Positions 18,331-28,105 of a DNA stretch of 64,000 nucleotides are shown piece after piece. The notes below the pieces were generated by a model. The model did no database searches and was not told where the DNA came from. It saw only the letters and a list, made by a program, of their open reading frames with translations. Source of the DNA: UBA11865 sp963749825. Lineage in GTDB: Bacteria; Chloroflexota; Anaerolineae; Promineifilales; Promineifilaceae. Each line of letters begins with the position of its first letter. The stretch's first letter is position 1. A program made the position numbers and the translations under genes. The stretch is taken from NCBI GenBank assembly GCA_963749825.1, contig CAVVOI010000016.1, positions 62,001 through 126,000 on the forward strand, given 5' to 3'.

Positions 18331-19734
18331 ATGACAATATTGGTTCAAGCTTTCCATCAATCAAAAAACTGGCTTATACAAAATCCACTTCGCTGGCTCA
18401 GCCTGCTGCTGATTATGGGCCTGTTATTATTCATCGTTGCATTGCCCATAATTGGCAACTTCCTCCCAATAGAACTGATCCTGATTATGGTTTTCGGGAT
18501 AGGTGTTCTATTTGTTTTTTGGCGCTGGCCGCCCGTGGGCCTGATCCTGACCCTGGTTGGAGGAATGCTCATCCCTTTCACCGGCCCCAGTGGCATTAAT
18601 GTGGCCGCATTCGGTATAGCTTTGCTAGTAGGTCTATGGTTGTTTGACACGCTAGTCAATCGGCGGCGATTGGTATTGCTGTCTGCTCGAACCACACGAC
18701 CCTTACTGATCTTTGTGGTTATAACAATTCTTTCCTTTGCTGTTGGTCAATTGACCTGGTTCAATTTTGCCCGGCAGGCTCCCCTAGATGCCCAACTGGG
18801 AGGCCTGGCCATCAACGTGCTCGCTGTAGGCGCATTTTTAGTGGTGGGATACCGGGTACGCGAACTGCGCTGGTTACGCTGGATGACCTGGGCGTTTTTG
18901 GCTCTGGGAACATTACACATAGCCAGCTGGATCGTTCCAGGAGCTGGGCCCATCATTGGCCGTTTATTCCAATTCCAATTTGGTAGCACGAATAACGCCA
19001 TGTTTTGGGTTTGGTTGGTGGCTTTGGCTACCAGTCAGGCCGTCGTTAATCGAAAGCTGCCCATGGGATGGCGAATCGCATTAGGCGTTTTGGTTGCGGC
19101 TACTTTGTATGTAGCGTATTTCTTAAACAATGATTGGAAATCGGGATACGTACCGGCTTTGTTAACGGTAGCCGCTGTGATCGGACTTCGCTACTTACGA
19201 GTGGGATTGGCTATGGCCTTGATGGGAATCTTTCCAGCTTGGTACATAATTGATCAGGCAATCGCCGCTGAGGAATTCAGTTTTGGTACGCGTGTCGACG
19301 CCTGGTTGATAATACTTGAAATGAGCAAGAAGAGTCCCTTTGTAGGATTTGGACCAGCCAACTATTACTACTATGTGCCTCTCTACCGTATCCGAGGCTA
19401 TATCTCGGTATTTAGTTCTCATAATCAATATATGGATCTTATTGCCCAAACTGGATACTTAGGATTGGCTTGTATCCTCTGGTTTGCATGGGAAGTAGGG
19501 CGGCTGGGCTGGCGACTACGCAACCAGGCTGCAGCCGGGTTTCCTCAAGCCTATGTATACGGTGCTTTGGGTGGGCTAATTGGTACGTTGGCGGCGGGCA
19601 TGATGGTAGATTGGTTCCTACCCTTTGTCTACAATATTGGATTCACAGGCTTTCGAGCCAGCGTTCTTCCCTGGTTGTTCTTAGGTGGGTTGGTAAGCCT
19701 TGAGCAGATCACTCAGAGCCAGAGCTCATCTTAA
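18331..19734 (+). CDS. O-antigen ligase / Wzy-type polysaccharide polymerase
   Basis: A 467-residue protein with about 11 predicted transmembrane helices. The large extracytoplasmic loop contains FGTRVDAWLIILEMSKKSP and the SHNQYMDLIAQTGYLG signature typical of O-antigen ligase domain proteins. Such proteins join undecaprenyl-linked repeat units or transfer the finished chain. It is the only polymerase candidate in the cluster. In a monoderm it would polymerise at the outer face of the cytoplasmic membrane. A hairpin follows directly, so a transcript may end here. Confidence 0.8.
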   Translation: MTILVQAFHQSKNWLIQNPLRWLSLLLIMGLLLFIVALPIIGNFLPIELILIMVFGIGVLFVFWRWPPVGLILTLVGGMLIPFTGPSGINVAAFGIALLVGLWLFDTLVNRRRLVLLSARTTRPLLIFVVITILSFAVGQLTWFNFARQAPLDAQLGGLAINVLAVGAFLVVGYRVRELRWLRWMTWAFLALGTLHIASWIVPGAGPIIGRLFQFQFGSTNNAMFWVWLVALATSQAVVNRKLPMGWRIALGVLVAATLYVAYFLNNDWKSGYVPALLTVAAVIGLRYLRVGLAMALMGIFPAWYIIDQAIAAEEFSFGTRVDAWLIILEMSKKSPFVGFGPANYYYYVPLYRIRGYISVFSSHNQYMDLIAQTGYLGLACILWFAWEVGRLGWRLRNQAAAGFPQAYVYGALGGLIGTLAAGMMVDWFLPFVYNIGFTGFRASVLPWLFLGGLVSLEQITQSQSSS

Positions 19735-19738
19735 CTGC

Positions 19739-19766
19739 CCACCTGTCAATGCACCACAGGTGGTTT
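19739..19766 (+). terminator. Possible weak rho-independent terminator
   Basis: An 8-bp perfect stem CCACCTGT / ACAGGTGG with a 9-base loop, followed by only three T then A residues, 5 bases after the stop of the Wzy-like gene. The 93-base gap that follows, before a new strong ribosome site (AAGGAG), supports a transcript boundary. The short T-run makes termination efficiency doubtful. Confidence 0.4.
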
Positions 19767-19855
19767 AAAACAGAAAACGGGAGTAACTTTTCGTTATCGT
19801 TCACTAACTCTCAATAAATATCAATAGCTTGCTGTCATAGAAGGAGAATATTCTT

Positions 19856-20611
19856 ATGCATGAAGAAGTAATTGGCTTGATCCCGGCGGCCGGTAAGGGG
19901 GTTCGTCTCGGACTGCCTTATCCCAAAGAGCTTTACCCTATTATTAGCAACAATCACTATAAACCGATTGCACAATTTGTTGTCCAGAACCTGACTGAGG
20001 CCGGACTAAAACATGTCGTGTTTGTCGTCAATGAAACCAAGCACCAACTGATTGGCTATTTTGGTGGCGGTCATCGTTTTGATTGCAACATTAGCTATGT
20101 AGTGCAAGAGCCCAGAACAAATATCCTTGGTTCAACGTCACCAGGTTTAGCCCAAGCATTGGATTCAGCTTATCATTTGACCAAGGGAAAAACAGTCTTC
20201 TTTGGTATGGCCGACACGATTATGCAACCAAAAGATGCGTTTGATCGGGCGTACAAAGCGGCTAAAGCAGAGGATGATGTCATTTTGGCCTTATGGACTA
20301 CTGAAAGACCGGAAAAGTTTGGGATGGTGCGTTACGAAAGCGACGGACGAGTTATTGAGATCGTCGATAAGCCAAAACAGACTGAATTGACCGAGATGTG
20401 GGGGGGCATTATTTGGAGACCACGTTTTACTGAACATCTCCACGATTGTGTCTTCGAGCAAGGTATTTCTGATTTTGCTCAGATCATGAACAGTGCTATT
20501 TCAACTGGCATGCAGTTTCGTGCTGTTCATATGGCAAGTGGTAACTACATCGACCTGGGCACCTATGAGGAAATCATGGAATTGGATCGCCGCTATCGGG
20601 AGGAAGACTGA
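19856..20611 (+). CDS. Sugar-phosphate nucleotidyltransferase
   Basis: A 251-residue NTP_transferase-fold protein that would couple a sugar 1-phosphate to an NTP. Seen: the nucleotide-binding loop IPAAGKGVRLGLPYPKEL (9-26), the metal-binding Asp in FFGMADTIMQP, and WGGIIWRP. It starts with ATG behind AAGGAGAA. The stop overlaps the next start (TGATG). It is shorter than RmlA and lacks hexapeptide repeats. It could be the HddC-like activity needed with GmhA and HddA, or a thymidylyltransferase feeding WecE; sequence alone does not decide. Confidence 0.78.
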   Translation: MHEEVIGLIPAAGKGVRLGLPYPKELYPIISNNHYKPIAQFVVQNLTEAGLKHVVFVVNETKHQLIGYFGGGHRFDCNISYVVQEPRTNILGSTSPGLAQALDSAYHLTKGKTVFFGMADTIMQPKDAFDRAYKAAKAEDDVILALWTTERPEKFGMVRYESDGRVIEIVDKPKQTELTEMWGGIIWRPRFTEHLHDCVFEQGISDFAQIMNSAISTGMQFRAVHMASGNYIDLGTYEEIMELDRRYREED

Positions 20612-21582
20612 TGCCAAACCTTATTATGGAGCAAGCCCCTAAAGTTGACACAGGAGAAGGTAACAGCTCCATATCTGATCTCTCCATCGTCCTGGTTGGT
20701 TGGAACAACAAGGATTATTTGGAGCCATGCTTGCGTTCACTGTACGAAGGTAATCTGCATAGCCGTTTTGATGTGGTTGTCGTGGACAATGGCTCGACAG
20801 ACGGTAGTCAAGAAATGCTGCGAAGTCAATTTCCAGAGATTGGCATTATCCAGAATGATCACAACGTCGGGCTTGCCAAGGCTTGCAACCAGGGCACTGA
20901 AGCAACGCAAGGGCGCTACGTTTTATTATTAAACAACGACACATTGGTTAGTGGACCGTCACTCGACGCCATGGTCAAGTTTATGGATGAAACGGCCGAT
21001 GCCGGTGCAGTGGGCGGCCGCCTTCTGAATCCTGATGGTTCTTTTCAGGCAGGCTATGCAAATTTTTCCTCTTTGGGAGAGGAATTTCTAATTGCCACGA
21101 GGATAGGGGAGCGCCTCCGAGAGGGTTACCCATCACATCTTGATATCGACGTCGAAGAACCGATGCCTGTGGGTTGGCTTAGCTCGGCATGCCTGCTGCT
21201 GCGTCGCGCCGCCTTAGATGAGGTGGGATTGCTGGACGAAGGGTTCTTCATATATGGTGACGAAGCTGATTTACAATATCGATTACAGCAGGCCGGTTGG
21301 AAGGTTTACTATTTGCCTTCTGCATCTACAATCCACTACGGAGGCCGGAGCATGGACCGCTGGCGCCGGCGTAAGATGGTCTATCGAGGAAAGATGCTAT
21401 TTTACAAGAAGAACTATGGTCCATTCCGATCCGGGGCTTTACGAGTCATGTTAGCTGGCTTGAGCATAGTTAAGATGGTTGGTTGGGGAGTGGCCTATAT
21501 CATGCCCGGCAAGCGCGAACGAGCACAAAAAGAGCTGCAATCAAATATAGATGTCGTGAAATTGTGCGGAAAACTGGCTTGA
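20611..21582 (+). CDS. Glycosyltransferase family 2 (WbbL/rhamnosyltransferase-like)
   Basis: A 323-residue GT-A enzyme. Seen: LSIVLVGWNNKDYLEPCLRS, VVVDNGSTDGS, the LLLNNDTLV DXD equivalent, and GDEADLQYRLQQAGW. These are typical of rhamnosyl- or dideoxysugar transferases of the WbbL type. Translation is coupled to the nucleotidyltransferase through a TGATG overlap with GGGAGGA upstream. The C-terminus carries a basic amphipathic stretch that may touch the membrane. Confidence 0.85.
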   Translation: MPNLIMEQAPKVDTGEGNSSISDLSIVLVGWNNKDYLEPCLRSLYEGNLHSRFDVVVVDNGSTDGSQEMLRSQFPEIGIIQNDHNVGLAKACNQGTEATQGRYVLLLNNDTLVSGPSLDAMVKFMDETADAGAVGGRLLNPDGSFQAGYANFSSLGEEFLIATRIGERLREGYPSHLDIDVEEPMPVGWLSSACLLLRRAALDEVGLLDEGFFIYGDEADLQYRLQQAGWKVYYLPSASTIHYGGRSMDRWRRRKMVYRGKMLFYKKNYGPFRSGALRVMLAGLSIVKMVGWGVAYIMPGKRERAQKELQSNIDVVKLCGKLA

Positions 21583-21629
21583 AGCAATCTGGGCTCATAG
21601 TTAAATACTCCTCTTAACCGGGAACTTTC

Positions 21630-22853
21630 ATGCGAATCCTCTATCTTTCTCAACTGATACCTTATCCGGCCGATGCCGGCCCCAAAGTCCGTATCTATCA
21701 TGTCATGCAGTATTTGGCCGCAGCAGGGCACGAAATCACGCTGCTTGCTTTCCGTCGCGAGCATGATACGGAGGAAGCCATCGACCACTTGCGCAAGTTT
21801 TGTGATGAAGTGCATACAGTGTTAATGAGTCGCTCACGGGTTCGCGATACCTGGGAACTGGCGCGAAGCACAGTGACCGGCCGGTCGTTTCTCATCAGCC
21901 GTGATGGTACAGCCGCCATGAGTCGACAGATCCAGGATTTGGTGACTCGCCAGCACTTTGATGCTGTCCATGCTGACCAGCTTTGGATGGCCCAATATGC
22001 TTTGGAAGCGAGAGAAGCCAGTGAGCAAAGCAAACAACCACTAACGGTCCTGGACCAACACAATGCCGTTTATTTAATTCCAGAAAGGCTTGCGACTGAC
22101 ACATCAAACCGGTTTAAAAAGGTATTTCTCGCTCAGGAAGCACGTAATATGGCCCGCTATGAAGTAGAGACATGTCAAAAGTTTGAACACGTGGTCTGGG
22201 TCACAGAGCAAGATCGAGCAGCGCTGGCGAACCTGGCTAATGGGCAAGGCACATTTATGGAAGATCTGGTTATTCCTATCTCCGTCGATCCCCAGAACAC
22301 CAAACCTGTGATGAGGGGTTCGCAGGCGCGACGAGTGACGTTTCTTGGTGGAATGCACTGGCCCCCAAACGCGGAAGGTATCAGCTGGTTTACTCGAGAA
22401 GTTTGGCCATTGGTTCGGCAAGAAGTACCTGACGCTGTCCTGACAGTGATTGGCAAAAATCCCCCGGCTTCCATCACCCAGGTAAATGTACAATTACAAA
22501 ATGTAGAAGCGACGGGTTATGTGAGTGAAATTGCTCCCTATCTATCTGAAACGACTGCGTTTATTGTTCCGCTTCACGCTGGTGGCGGCATGAGAGTCAA
22601 AATACTTGATGCCTGGAATAGAGGTTTACCGGTTGTGTCTACGTCAATTGGCGCCGAGGGGCTTCGATATAAGGATGGCGAAAACCTGTTGCTCGCCGAA
22701 GATGCAGGAGAATTTGCTCGAGCAACAATATCACTATTTCGCGAACCGGCCTTGGCGGATGCTTTGTCGGCTGCCGGGCGTAAAACAGTAGAGGAATATT
22801 ACGACTGGCAAGAGATTTATAAGGCCTGGGACAAGATTTACGGGACTACATGA
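21630..22853 (+). CDS. GT4-type glycosyltransferase (GGGxRxK subgroup)
   Basis: A 407-residue GT-B enzyme. N-terminal MRILYLSQLIPYPADAGPK is followed by the donor-site stretch PLHAGGGMRVKILDAWNRGL, in which the usual Glu is replaced by Asp, a conservative change. The stop overlaps the next start by 4 bases (ATGA), so the two are co-translated. It is close to the genes at 17039 and 24208. Donor unknown. Confidence 0.83.
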   Translation: MRILYLSQLIPYPADAGPKVRIYHVMQYLAAAGHEITLLAFRREHDTEEAIDHLRKFCDEVHTVLMSRSRVRDTWELARSTVTGRSFLISRDGTAAMSRQIQDLVTRQHFDAVHADQLWMAQYALEAREASEQSKQPLTVLDQHNAVYLIPERLATDTSNRFKKVFLAQEARNMARYEVETCQKFEHVVWVTEQDRAALANLANGQGTFMEDLVIPISVDPQNTKPVMRGSQARRVTFLGGMHWPPNAEGISWFTREVWPLVRQEVPDAVLTVIGKNPPASITQVNVQLQNVEATGYVSEIAPYLSETTAFIVPLHAGGGMRVKILDAWNRGLPVVSTSIGAEGLRYKDGENLLLAEDAGEFARATISLFREPALADALSAAGRKTVEEYYDWQEIYKAWDKIYGTT

Positions 22854-24181
22854 AAAAACCTATTCTTTCTAGACATCCTCACATAATACTAATCGCGATC
22901 ATCGGCGTCGGATTAATTGTCCGAGTAGCGGCCGCCCTTTATTTGGGAAATGAGGTAGTGGAGCTACCGGGAACCTTCGACCAGATCTCCTATCATAATC
23001 TGGCCCTTCGCCTTGTATCAGGTTATGGATTAACCTTTGGCGAGCCCTGGTGGCCAATAACGGCCGCGGAAGCGCCTACTGCGCACTGGAGCTATCTCTA
23101 TACCTTCTATTTGGCATCCATATATAAACTCTTTGGACCGACACCTTTGATTGCGCGATTACTTCAGGTCGTGCTAGTCGGGATCTTACAGCCCTATCTG
23201 GCCTACCTTATTGGGCGGCACGTTTTCAACGAGGCGGCCGGCCTGATTGCTGCGGGCTTGACGGTTGTCTATAGTTACTTCATCTATTACTCGGCAGCCC
23301 TCATGACTGAGCCATTTTACATCACCGCGATCTTGGCTGCTCTGTACCTGACAATTCGTCTCGCAGAAGCTGAAACAACGAGAGAACAACGTAACCTGGC
23401 CATCGTCCTGGGTCTAACTCTCGGCGTGGCTGTCCTGCTTCGCCAGCTGTTCTTTTTATTCATTCCGATTCTGTTCATTTGGCTGATTTGGGTTCGTTAC
23501 AAACGATTTGGCCAGTTTTCCCTTATCCCGGTGATTCTGGTAAGCATCATTGTTGGGGCCATGATTCTGCCCTTTACTATATACAACTACGCGCGTTTTG
23601 ATCGCTTTGTGCTGCTCAATACCAACGCTGGCTACGCCTTGTTCTGGGCCAACCATCCGATCTATGGCACACATTTTGAACCGATATTACCGCCAGAAAT
23701 GGGCAGCTATGAAGATCTGATCCCCCCCGAACTTCGCGACTTAGACGAGGCAGCCCTGGATCAGGCATTGCTTCAGCGCGGAATTCGGTTTGTAGTGGGC
23801 GAACCCGTTCGCTACGCTCAATTGTCGCTGAGCCGGATACCGGCCTATTTTATGTTCTGGCCTTCCTCAGGCTCCGGAATGATCAGCAACGTGGCTCGAG
23901 TAAGTAGCTTCGGCATTCTTTGGCCTTTCATGTTATATGGGCTGTTCTATGCCCTGATTCGTCGTAAATCCTCGAGCTTTGTTACAAGTCCGGCATTTCT
24001 ATTAATCCTTTTCAGCATAACATATTCGCTGATTCACCTGCTGTCCTGGTCGCTCATCCGCTATCGTCTGCCTGTTGATGCTGTGATGCTTATCTTTGCC
24101 GGATTATCTATCTGGCAATTGTCCAAGAAACTGAAACTTGAACAATTAAGGTTTTGGGCGTTGCAGGGATCGAAAAGTTAG
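22850..24181 (+). CDS. ArnT/PMT-like (GT39/GT83) membrane glycosyltransferase
   Basis: A 443-residue protein with about ten transmembrane helices. Loop 1 has FDQISYHNLALRLVSGYGL, the acidic loop expected of PMT_2-type GT-C enzymes. A second signature, ALMTEPFYITAILAALYL, fits the same family. It would use a polyprenyl-phosphate sugar at the outer face of the membrane to modify lipid-linked glycan. It is translationally coupled to the preceding GT4 gene. Substrate unknown. Confidence 0.75.
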   Translation: MKKPILSRHPHIILIAIIGVGLIVRVAAALYLGNEVVELPGTFDQISYHNLALRLVSGYGLTFGEPWWPITAAEAPTAHWSYLYTFYLASIYKLFGPTPLIARLLQVVLVGILQPYLAYLIGRHVFNEAAGLIAAGLTVVYSYFIYYSAALMTEPFYITAILAALYLTIRLAEAETTREQRNLAIVLGLTLGVAVLLRQLFFLFIPILFIWLIWVRYKRFGQFSLIPVILVSIIVGAMILPFTIYNYARFDRFVLLNTNAGYALFWANHPIYGTHFEPILPPEMGSYEDLIPPELRDLDEAALDQALLQRGIRFVVGEPVRYAQLSLSRIPAYFMFWPSSGSGMISNVARVSSFGILWPFMLYGLFYALIRRKSSSFVTSPAFLLILFSITYSLIHLLSWSLIRYRLPVDAVMLIFAGLSIWQLSKKLKLEQLRFWALQGSKS

Positions 24182-24207
24182 TCGAATCGAATTTGAAAAC
24201 ATTTTCT

Positions 24208-25434
24208 ATGCGAATCCTCTTTGTTGTTCCATATACGCCGAATCAAATACGTGTTCGCCCCTATAGCTTGATCCGTTCCTTAACAGATAGAGGACATCAG
24301 GTCACTGTGCTTACTCTAAGCAGCGGCCCTGCCGATCAGGCCGACGGGGCAAAGCTGGCCGAGTATTGCCATCAAGTAATCAGCCTGCCTTTATCGCGTT
24401 GGCGCTCTTTGTGGAACTGTTTGGTTGCCTTGCCAAGCAGGAGGCCACTCCAGTCAGTCTATAGCTGGCAACCGGAGCTCGCAGACCAGCTAGACGTGAT
24501 CGCCGATGGTCAAAATGGACAAATGCCCTTTGATGTGGCGCATGTCGAGCATTTACGCGGTGCACGCTACGGCCTTCATCTACTGGAGAAGACGCAGCTT
24601 AACAATGCTCGTTTGCCGATTGTCTGGGATAGCGTCGATTGCATCAGCTATTTGTTTGAACAAGCGGCCGATCAGAGTGAAAGTTTATTTGGACGTTGGG
24701 TAACCCGTTTTGAGCTTGAGCGTACGAGACACTACGAAGGTTGGTTGCTTAGCCAGTTCAATCACATACTAGTAACTTCTCAGGTTGACAAGCAAGCGCT
24801 TATCGACTTGAGTCCGCCATCCCTATCGATACCTGATATCTCAATACTGCCAAATGGCGTAGATCTAGATTACTTCAGACCATCTAAGCAAATCATGCGG
24901 GACCCGGCGACCTTAGTTGTAAGCGGCAAGATGAGTTACCACGCAAATGTGACGATGGTACTCTATCTGGTTCGAAAAGTCATGCCCTTTGTCTGGTCTA
25001 GTCGCCCCGATGTAAAACTGATGATTGTCGGAAAAGATCCCTCGAGTGACATTCAAAAGCTTGACCAACATCCAGCGATCACGGTAACAGGTATGGTCAA
25101 AGATATGCGACCGTATCTGCAAAAGGCTACCGTTGCCGTTGCACCTCTCACCTATGGCGCGGGCGTTCAGAACAAAGTGCTGGAAGCTATGGCTTGTGCC
25201 ACGCCCGTTGTCGCAACACCACAAGTGACCATGGGGCTAAATGCGGTGGCAGGCCAGGATCTACTAGTCGCGCAGGATGCCGCTGATTTCGCTGACCGGA
25301 TAACAGGACTACTCGGCGATCCCGACCGACAGCAGGCTATTGGAGCCAACGGTCGAGCGTATGTCGAGAGCCACCATCAGTGGAAGACAGTTGCCAAACA
25401 GCTTGAGGAGATTTACCAAGCTGCAGTTCATTAA
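24208..25434 (+). CDS. GT4-type glycosyltransferase (GGGxRxK subgroup relative)
   Basis: A 408-residue GT-B enzyme starting MRILFVVPYTPNQIRVRPYS. An in-frame TTG at 24154 would overlap the upstream gene, so the ATG at 24208 is preferred because it sits right at the first beta strand. The donor site reads PLTYGAGVQNKVLEAMACAT, followed by GLLGDPDRQQAIGANG. The RVRPYSLIRSL acceptor loop is typical of sugar transferases found beside EPS loci. Donor unknown. Confidence 0.83.
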   Translation: MRILFVVPYTPNQIRVRPYSLIRSLTDRGHQVTVLTLSSGPADQADGAKLAEYCHQVISLPLSRWRSLWNCLVALPSRRPLQSVYSWQPELADQLDVIADGQNGQMPFDVAHVEHLRGARYGLHLLEKTQLNNARLPIVWDSVDCISYLFEQAADQSESLFGRWVTRFELERTRHYEGWLLSQFNHILVTSQVDKQALIDLSPPSLSIPDISILPNGVDLDYFRPSKQIMRDPATLVVSGKMSYHANVTMVLYLVRKVMPFVWSSRPDVKLMIVGKDPSSDIQKLDQHPAITVTGMVKDMRPYLQKATVAVAPLTYGAGVQNKVLEAMACATPVVATPQVTMGLNAVAGQDLLVAQDAADFADRITGLLGDPDRQQAIGANGRAYVESHHQWKTVAKQLEEIYQAAVH

Positions 25435-25607
25435 GGACACTGAGGGACCCACTTTTCATTCCGCGGGAGTAGCCAACCAACAATATAGTACTGAGGTTGT
25501 ATTTAGTATTGGCTAAACATCTCTGTCTAAGGGCAAACATCAATTAATTCGATTCTATTTATTCATTCTTAATTATTGGCGCACTGCAATCATGGGGGTT
25601 AAAACCA

Positions 25608-27110
25608 ATGTTTCAACCATATATCACATCTTTACAAAGGAATTCAGAGGAAGCTCCAACTTTACAGGTGCTGAACGGCAAGTCGGCTGTCATCCAGTGG
25701 CGGCTTCTGATCGTTGCCCTCATCATCAACGATGTCCTGATGATAGGTCTGGCGTTACTGGTGGCTTATACTCTTCGCTTCAACCTCGAACTTGGATTCT
25801 TCCGCGAAGATGTTTTCTACAGCTTTAGCTACTACCAGACACTTAGTTTTTTCCTCGTCCCGGTCTGGATCCTTATTTTTGCTATCAGTGGACTTTATCG
25901 CCGAAGCATATTGCTTGGGGGGACCGAAGAATATGCACGCGTGTTTCGAGCAACCGGCGTTGGTATATTCGCACTCATTTTCATGAGTTTCCTGTTCCCG
26001 GATTTTGTCTTGTCTCGGGGTTGGTTGGCCTTGGCCTGGGTCTCCGCATTCTTGCTGATTGGCGGCGGACGCTTCATCATCAGGCGAATTGTCTATGCAA
26101 TAAGAAAGCGTGGTTATTTCTTGACCCCAGCCATTATTGTTGGCGTCAATCAGGAAGGGATCGCGCTAGCGCAGCAGTTGATGAGCTGGCAAACTTCCGG
26201 CCTTCAAGTCGCAGGTTTTGTCGACGAAAATACCCAGCCTGGCTTAAAAGTACTTGGACCACTGAGTTGCTTGGGCAATATCGGCCAACTGGATCAACTT
26301 ATCCTTAAGCATCATGTTGGGGAGCTGATTCTCTCAAACAGTGCTCTGTCTCGAGACGATGTATTAAGCTTGTTCAAAAAATACGGTCTGGCAAGCAACT
26401 TGAACTTACACCTTTCATCAGGCCTGTTTGAGATCATTACCACGGGCATGGATGTCAGGGAATATGCTTACGTACCGCTTGTACGGGTGAGAAAAGCGCG
26501 GCTTAACGGGATCGATTGGGTGCTAAAACTCATGCTCGATTACGCCATTGCTCTACCCGGTCTTTTCTTCATGTTGCCCCTACTTTTTATTCTTGGGTTG
26601 ATTGTCAAGTTGGATTCTCCTGGACCAGCTTTCTATCGACGCAAAGTCATGGGCTTGAATGGTCGGCAGTTTGACGCTTTTAAGATCCGGACCATGCACA
26701 TCAATGGGGATGAAATTCTGGCCCAATATCCCGATCTTGAGCGCCAACTGGTACAGGATCGCAAGCTCAAGAATGATCCACGGGTCACACGTGTAGGTCG
26801 ATACCTTCGCAAGACCAGTCTGGATGAGTTACCCCAGATATTTAACGTTATAAAACGAGACATGTCCCTCGTGGGTCCACGAATCATCGCGCCGGCCGAG
26901 ATGAGTAATTACGGCGATTGGGGGCTAAACCTACTGACCTTGCCACCGGGCATCACGGGTCTGTGGCAGATCAGCGGCCGCTCCAATCTAGATTATGAAG
27001 AACGCATCCAACTAGACATGCACTACATTCGCAATTGGAGTATCTGGCTGGATTTGCAGATATTGTGGCGGACGATTCCTGCGGTCATTAAAGGACGAGG
27101 AGCTTATTGA
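25608..27110 (+). CDS. Polyprenyl glycosylphosphotransferase initiating repeat-unit synthesis
   Basis: A 500-residue WbaP-type protein. Four to five hydrophobic helices (about 35-175) precede a CoA-binding-like Rossmann domain (about 180-280, ending ANLNLHLSSGLF). The C-terminal bacterial sugar transferase domain follows a membrane-entry helix (LMLDYAIALPGLFFMLPL). Catalytic landmarks are DSPGPAFYRRKVMG, FKIRTM, the Asp-Glu pair in KTSLDELPQIFNV, SLVGPRIIAP and PGITGLWQISGRS. It places the first sugar-1-phosphate on undecaprenyl phosphate and thus starts the pathway of the surrounding genes. A 173-base non-coding leader precedes it. Confidence 0.92.
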   Translation: MFQPYITSLQRNSEEAPTLQVLNGKSAVIQWRLLIVALIINDVLMIGLALLVAYTLRFNLELGFFREDVFYSFSYYQTLSFFLVPVWILIFAISGLYRRSILLGGTEEYARVFRATGVGIFALIFMSFLFPDFVLSRGWLALAWVSAFLLIGGGRFIIRRIVYAIRKRGYFLTPAIIVGVNQEGIALAQQLMSWQTSGLQVAGFVDENTQPGLKVLGPLSCLGNIGQLDQLILKHHVGELILSNSALSRDDVLSLFKKYGLASNLNLHLSSGLFEIITTGMDVREYAYVPLVRVRKARLNGIDWVLKLMLDYAIALPGLFFMLPLLFILGLIVKLDSPGPAFYRRKVMGLNGRQFDAFKIRTMHINGDEILAQYPDLERQLVQDRKLKNDPRVTRVGRYLRKTSLDELPQIFNVIKRDMSLVGPRIIAPAEMSNYGDWGLNLLTLPPGITGLWQISGRSNLDYEERIQLDMHYIRNWSIWLDLQILWRTIPAVIKGRGAY

Positions 27111-27160
27111 TTATGAGCGGAATGAAGATCCTAATCCAAATTTCTCAGGAGTAATCAAGT

Positions 27161-28105
27161 ATGAAAGTTTTAGTCACTGGTGGGGCTGGCTTTATCGGCT
27201 CCCAGGTAGCCGATTTATACATCGAGAAAGGTTATGAAGTCGTTATTGTCGACGATCTCTCTACGGGACGTCGTTCCAACATTAATCCAAATGTAAAATT
27301 TTTCGAGCTAGATATTCGTAGCCCTCAATTACGGGAGGTGTTTGAACAGGAACGACCAGACTTTGTGAACCACCATGCAGCACAAATGGACGTCAGGCGT
27401 TCGGTTGCCGAGCCTATTCTCGACGCCGACATCAATATTCTCGGCTCCATCAATCTCATAGAATGTGCTCGTAGATATGATGTGAAAAAGTTCGTTTACA
27501 TCTCAACTGGTGGGGCCGTATATGGTGAACCTGTGTATTTGCCCTGTGATGAAGCACATCCTATCGATCCTATCTGCCAGTACGGAGCCAGTAAACATAC
27601 AGTAGAGCATTACCTTTACATGTATCACGTAAATTACGGCCTGAATTACACGGTATTACGCTATCCAAATGTATATGGCCCTCGCCAGGATCCCCATGGT
27701 GAAGCAGGCGTCGTAGCCATCTTCACCGGGCAGATGTTATCTGGTGAGCAGGTAGTGATTAACGGAGATGGGGAACAAGAACGCGACTTCGTCCATGTAG
27801 CCGATTGCGCCCGGGCCAATTTACTGGCCTTAACCACGGAAAACAATGGCATATTCAACATTGGCGCCGGTATAGGTACTACCATCAACCAGATTTACGC
27901 AGTCCTGAAGGACATAACTGGCTACGAGAAAGATGCTGTTCATGGTCCACCAAAGTTAGGCGAGACGGAAAAAATATACCTCAACGCAACCAAGGCGCGC
28001 GAGATCTTAGGTTGGGAAGCATTGGTCGGCCTGAAGGAAGGATTAGAGAGCACGGTAACTTACTTTGAAACGAAAGAAGCTTCAGTCAAGAGGAACATAT
28101 CATGA
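27161..28105 (+). CDS. UDP-glucose 4-epimerase-like SDR
   Basis: A 314-residue extended SDR. Seen: GGAGFIGSQVADLY, HHAAQMDVRRSV, the STGGAVYGEP active-site strand, the YGASKHTVEHYL Tyr-Lys pair, ERDFVHVADCARA, and a C-terminal substrate segment. This fits NAD-dependent epimerases of the GalE/WbpP branch. An AGGAG site lies before the ATG, and the stop overlaps the start of the GHMP kinase by 4 bases. It could epimerise a UDP-hexose or act on a heptose nucleotide with its neighbours. Confidence 0.85.
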   Translation: MKVLVTGGAGFIGSQVADLYIEKGYEVVIVDDLSTGRRSNINPNVKFFELDIRSPQLREVFEQERPDFVNHHAAQMDVRRSVAEPILDADINILGSINLIECARRYDVKKFVYISTGGAVYGEPVYLPCDEAHPIDPICQYGASKHTVEHYLYMYHVNYGLNYTVLRYPNVYGPRQDPHGEAGVVAIFTGQMLSGEQVVINGDGEQERDFVHVADCARANLLALTTENNGIFNIGAGIGTTINQIYAVLKDITGYEKDAVHGPPKLGETEKIYLNATKAREILGWEALVGLKEGLESTVTYFETKEASVKRNIS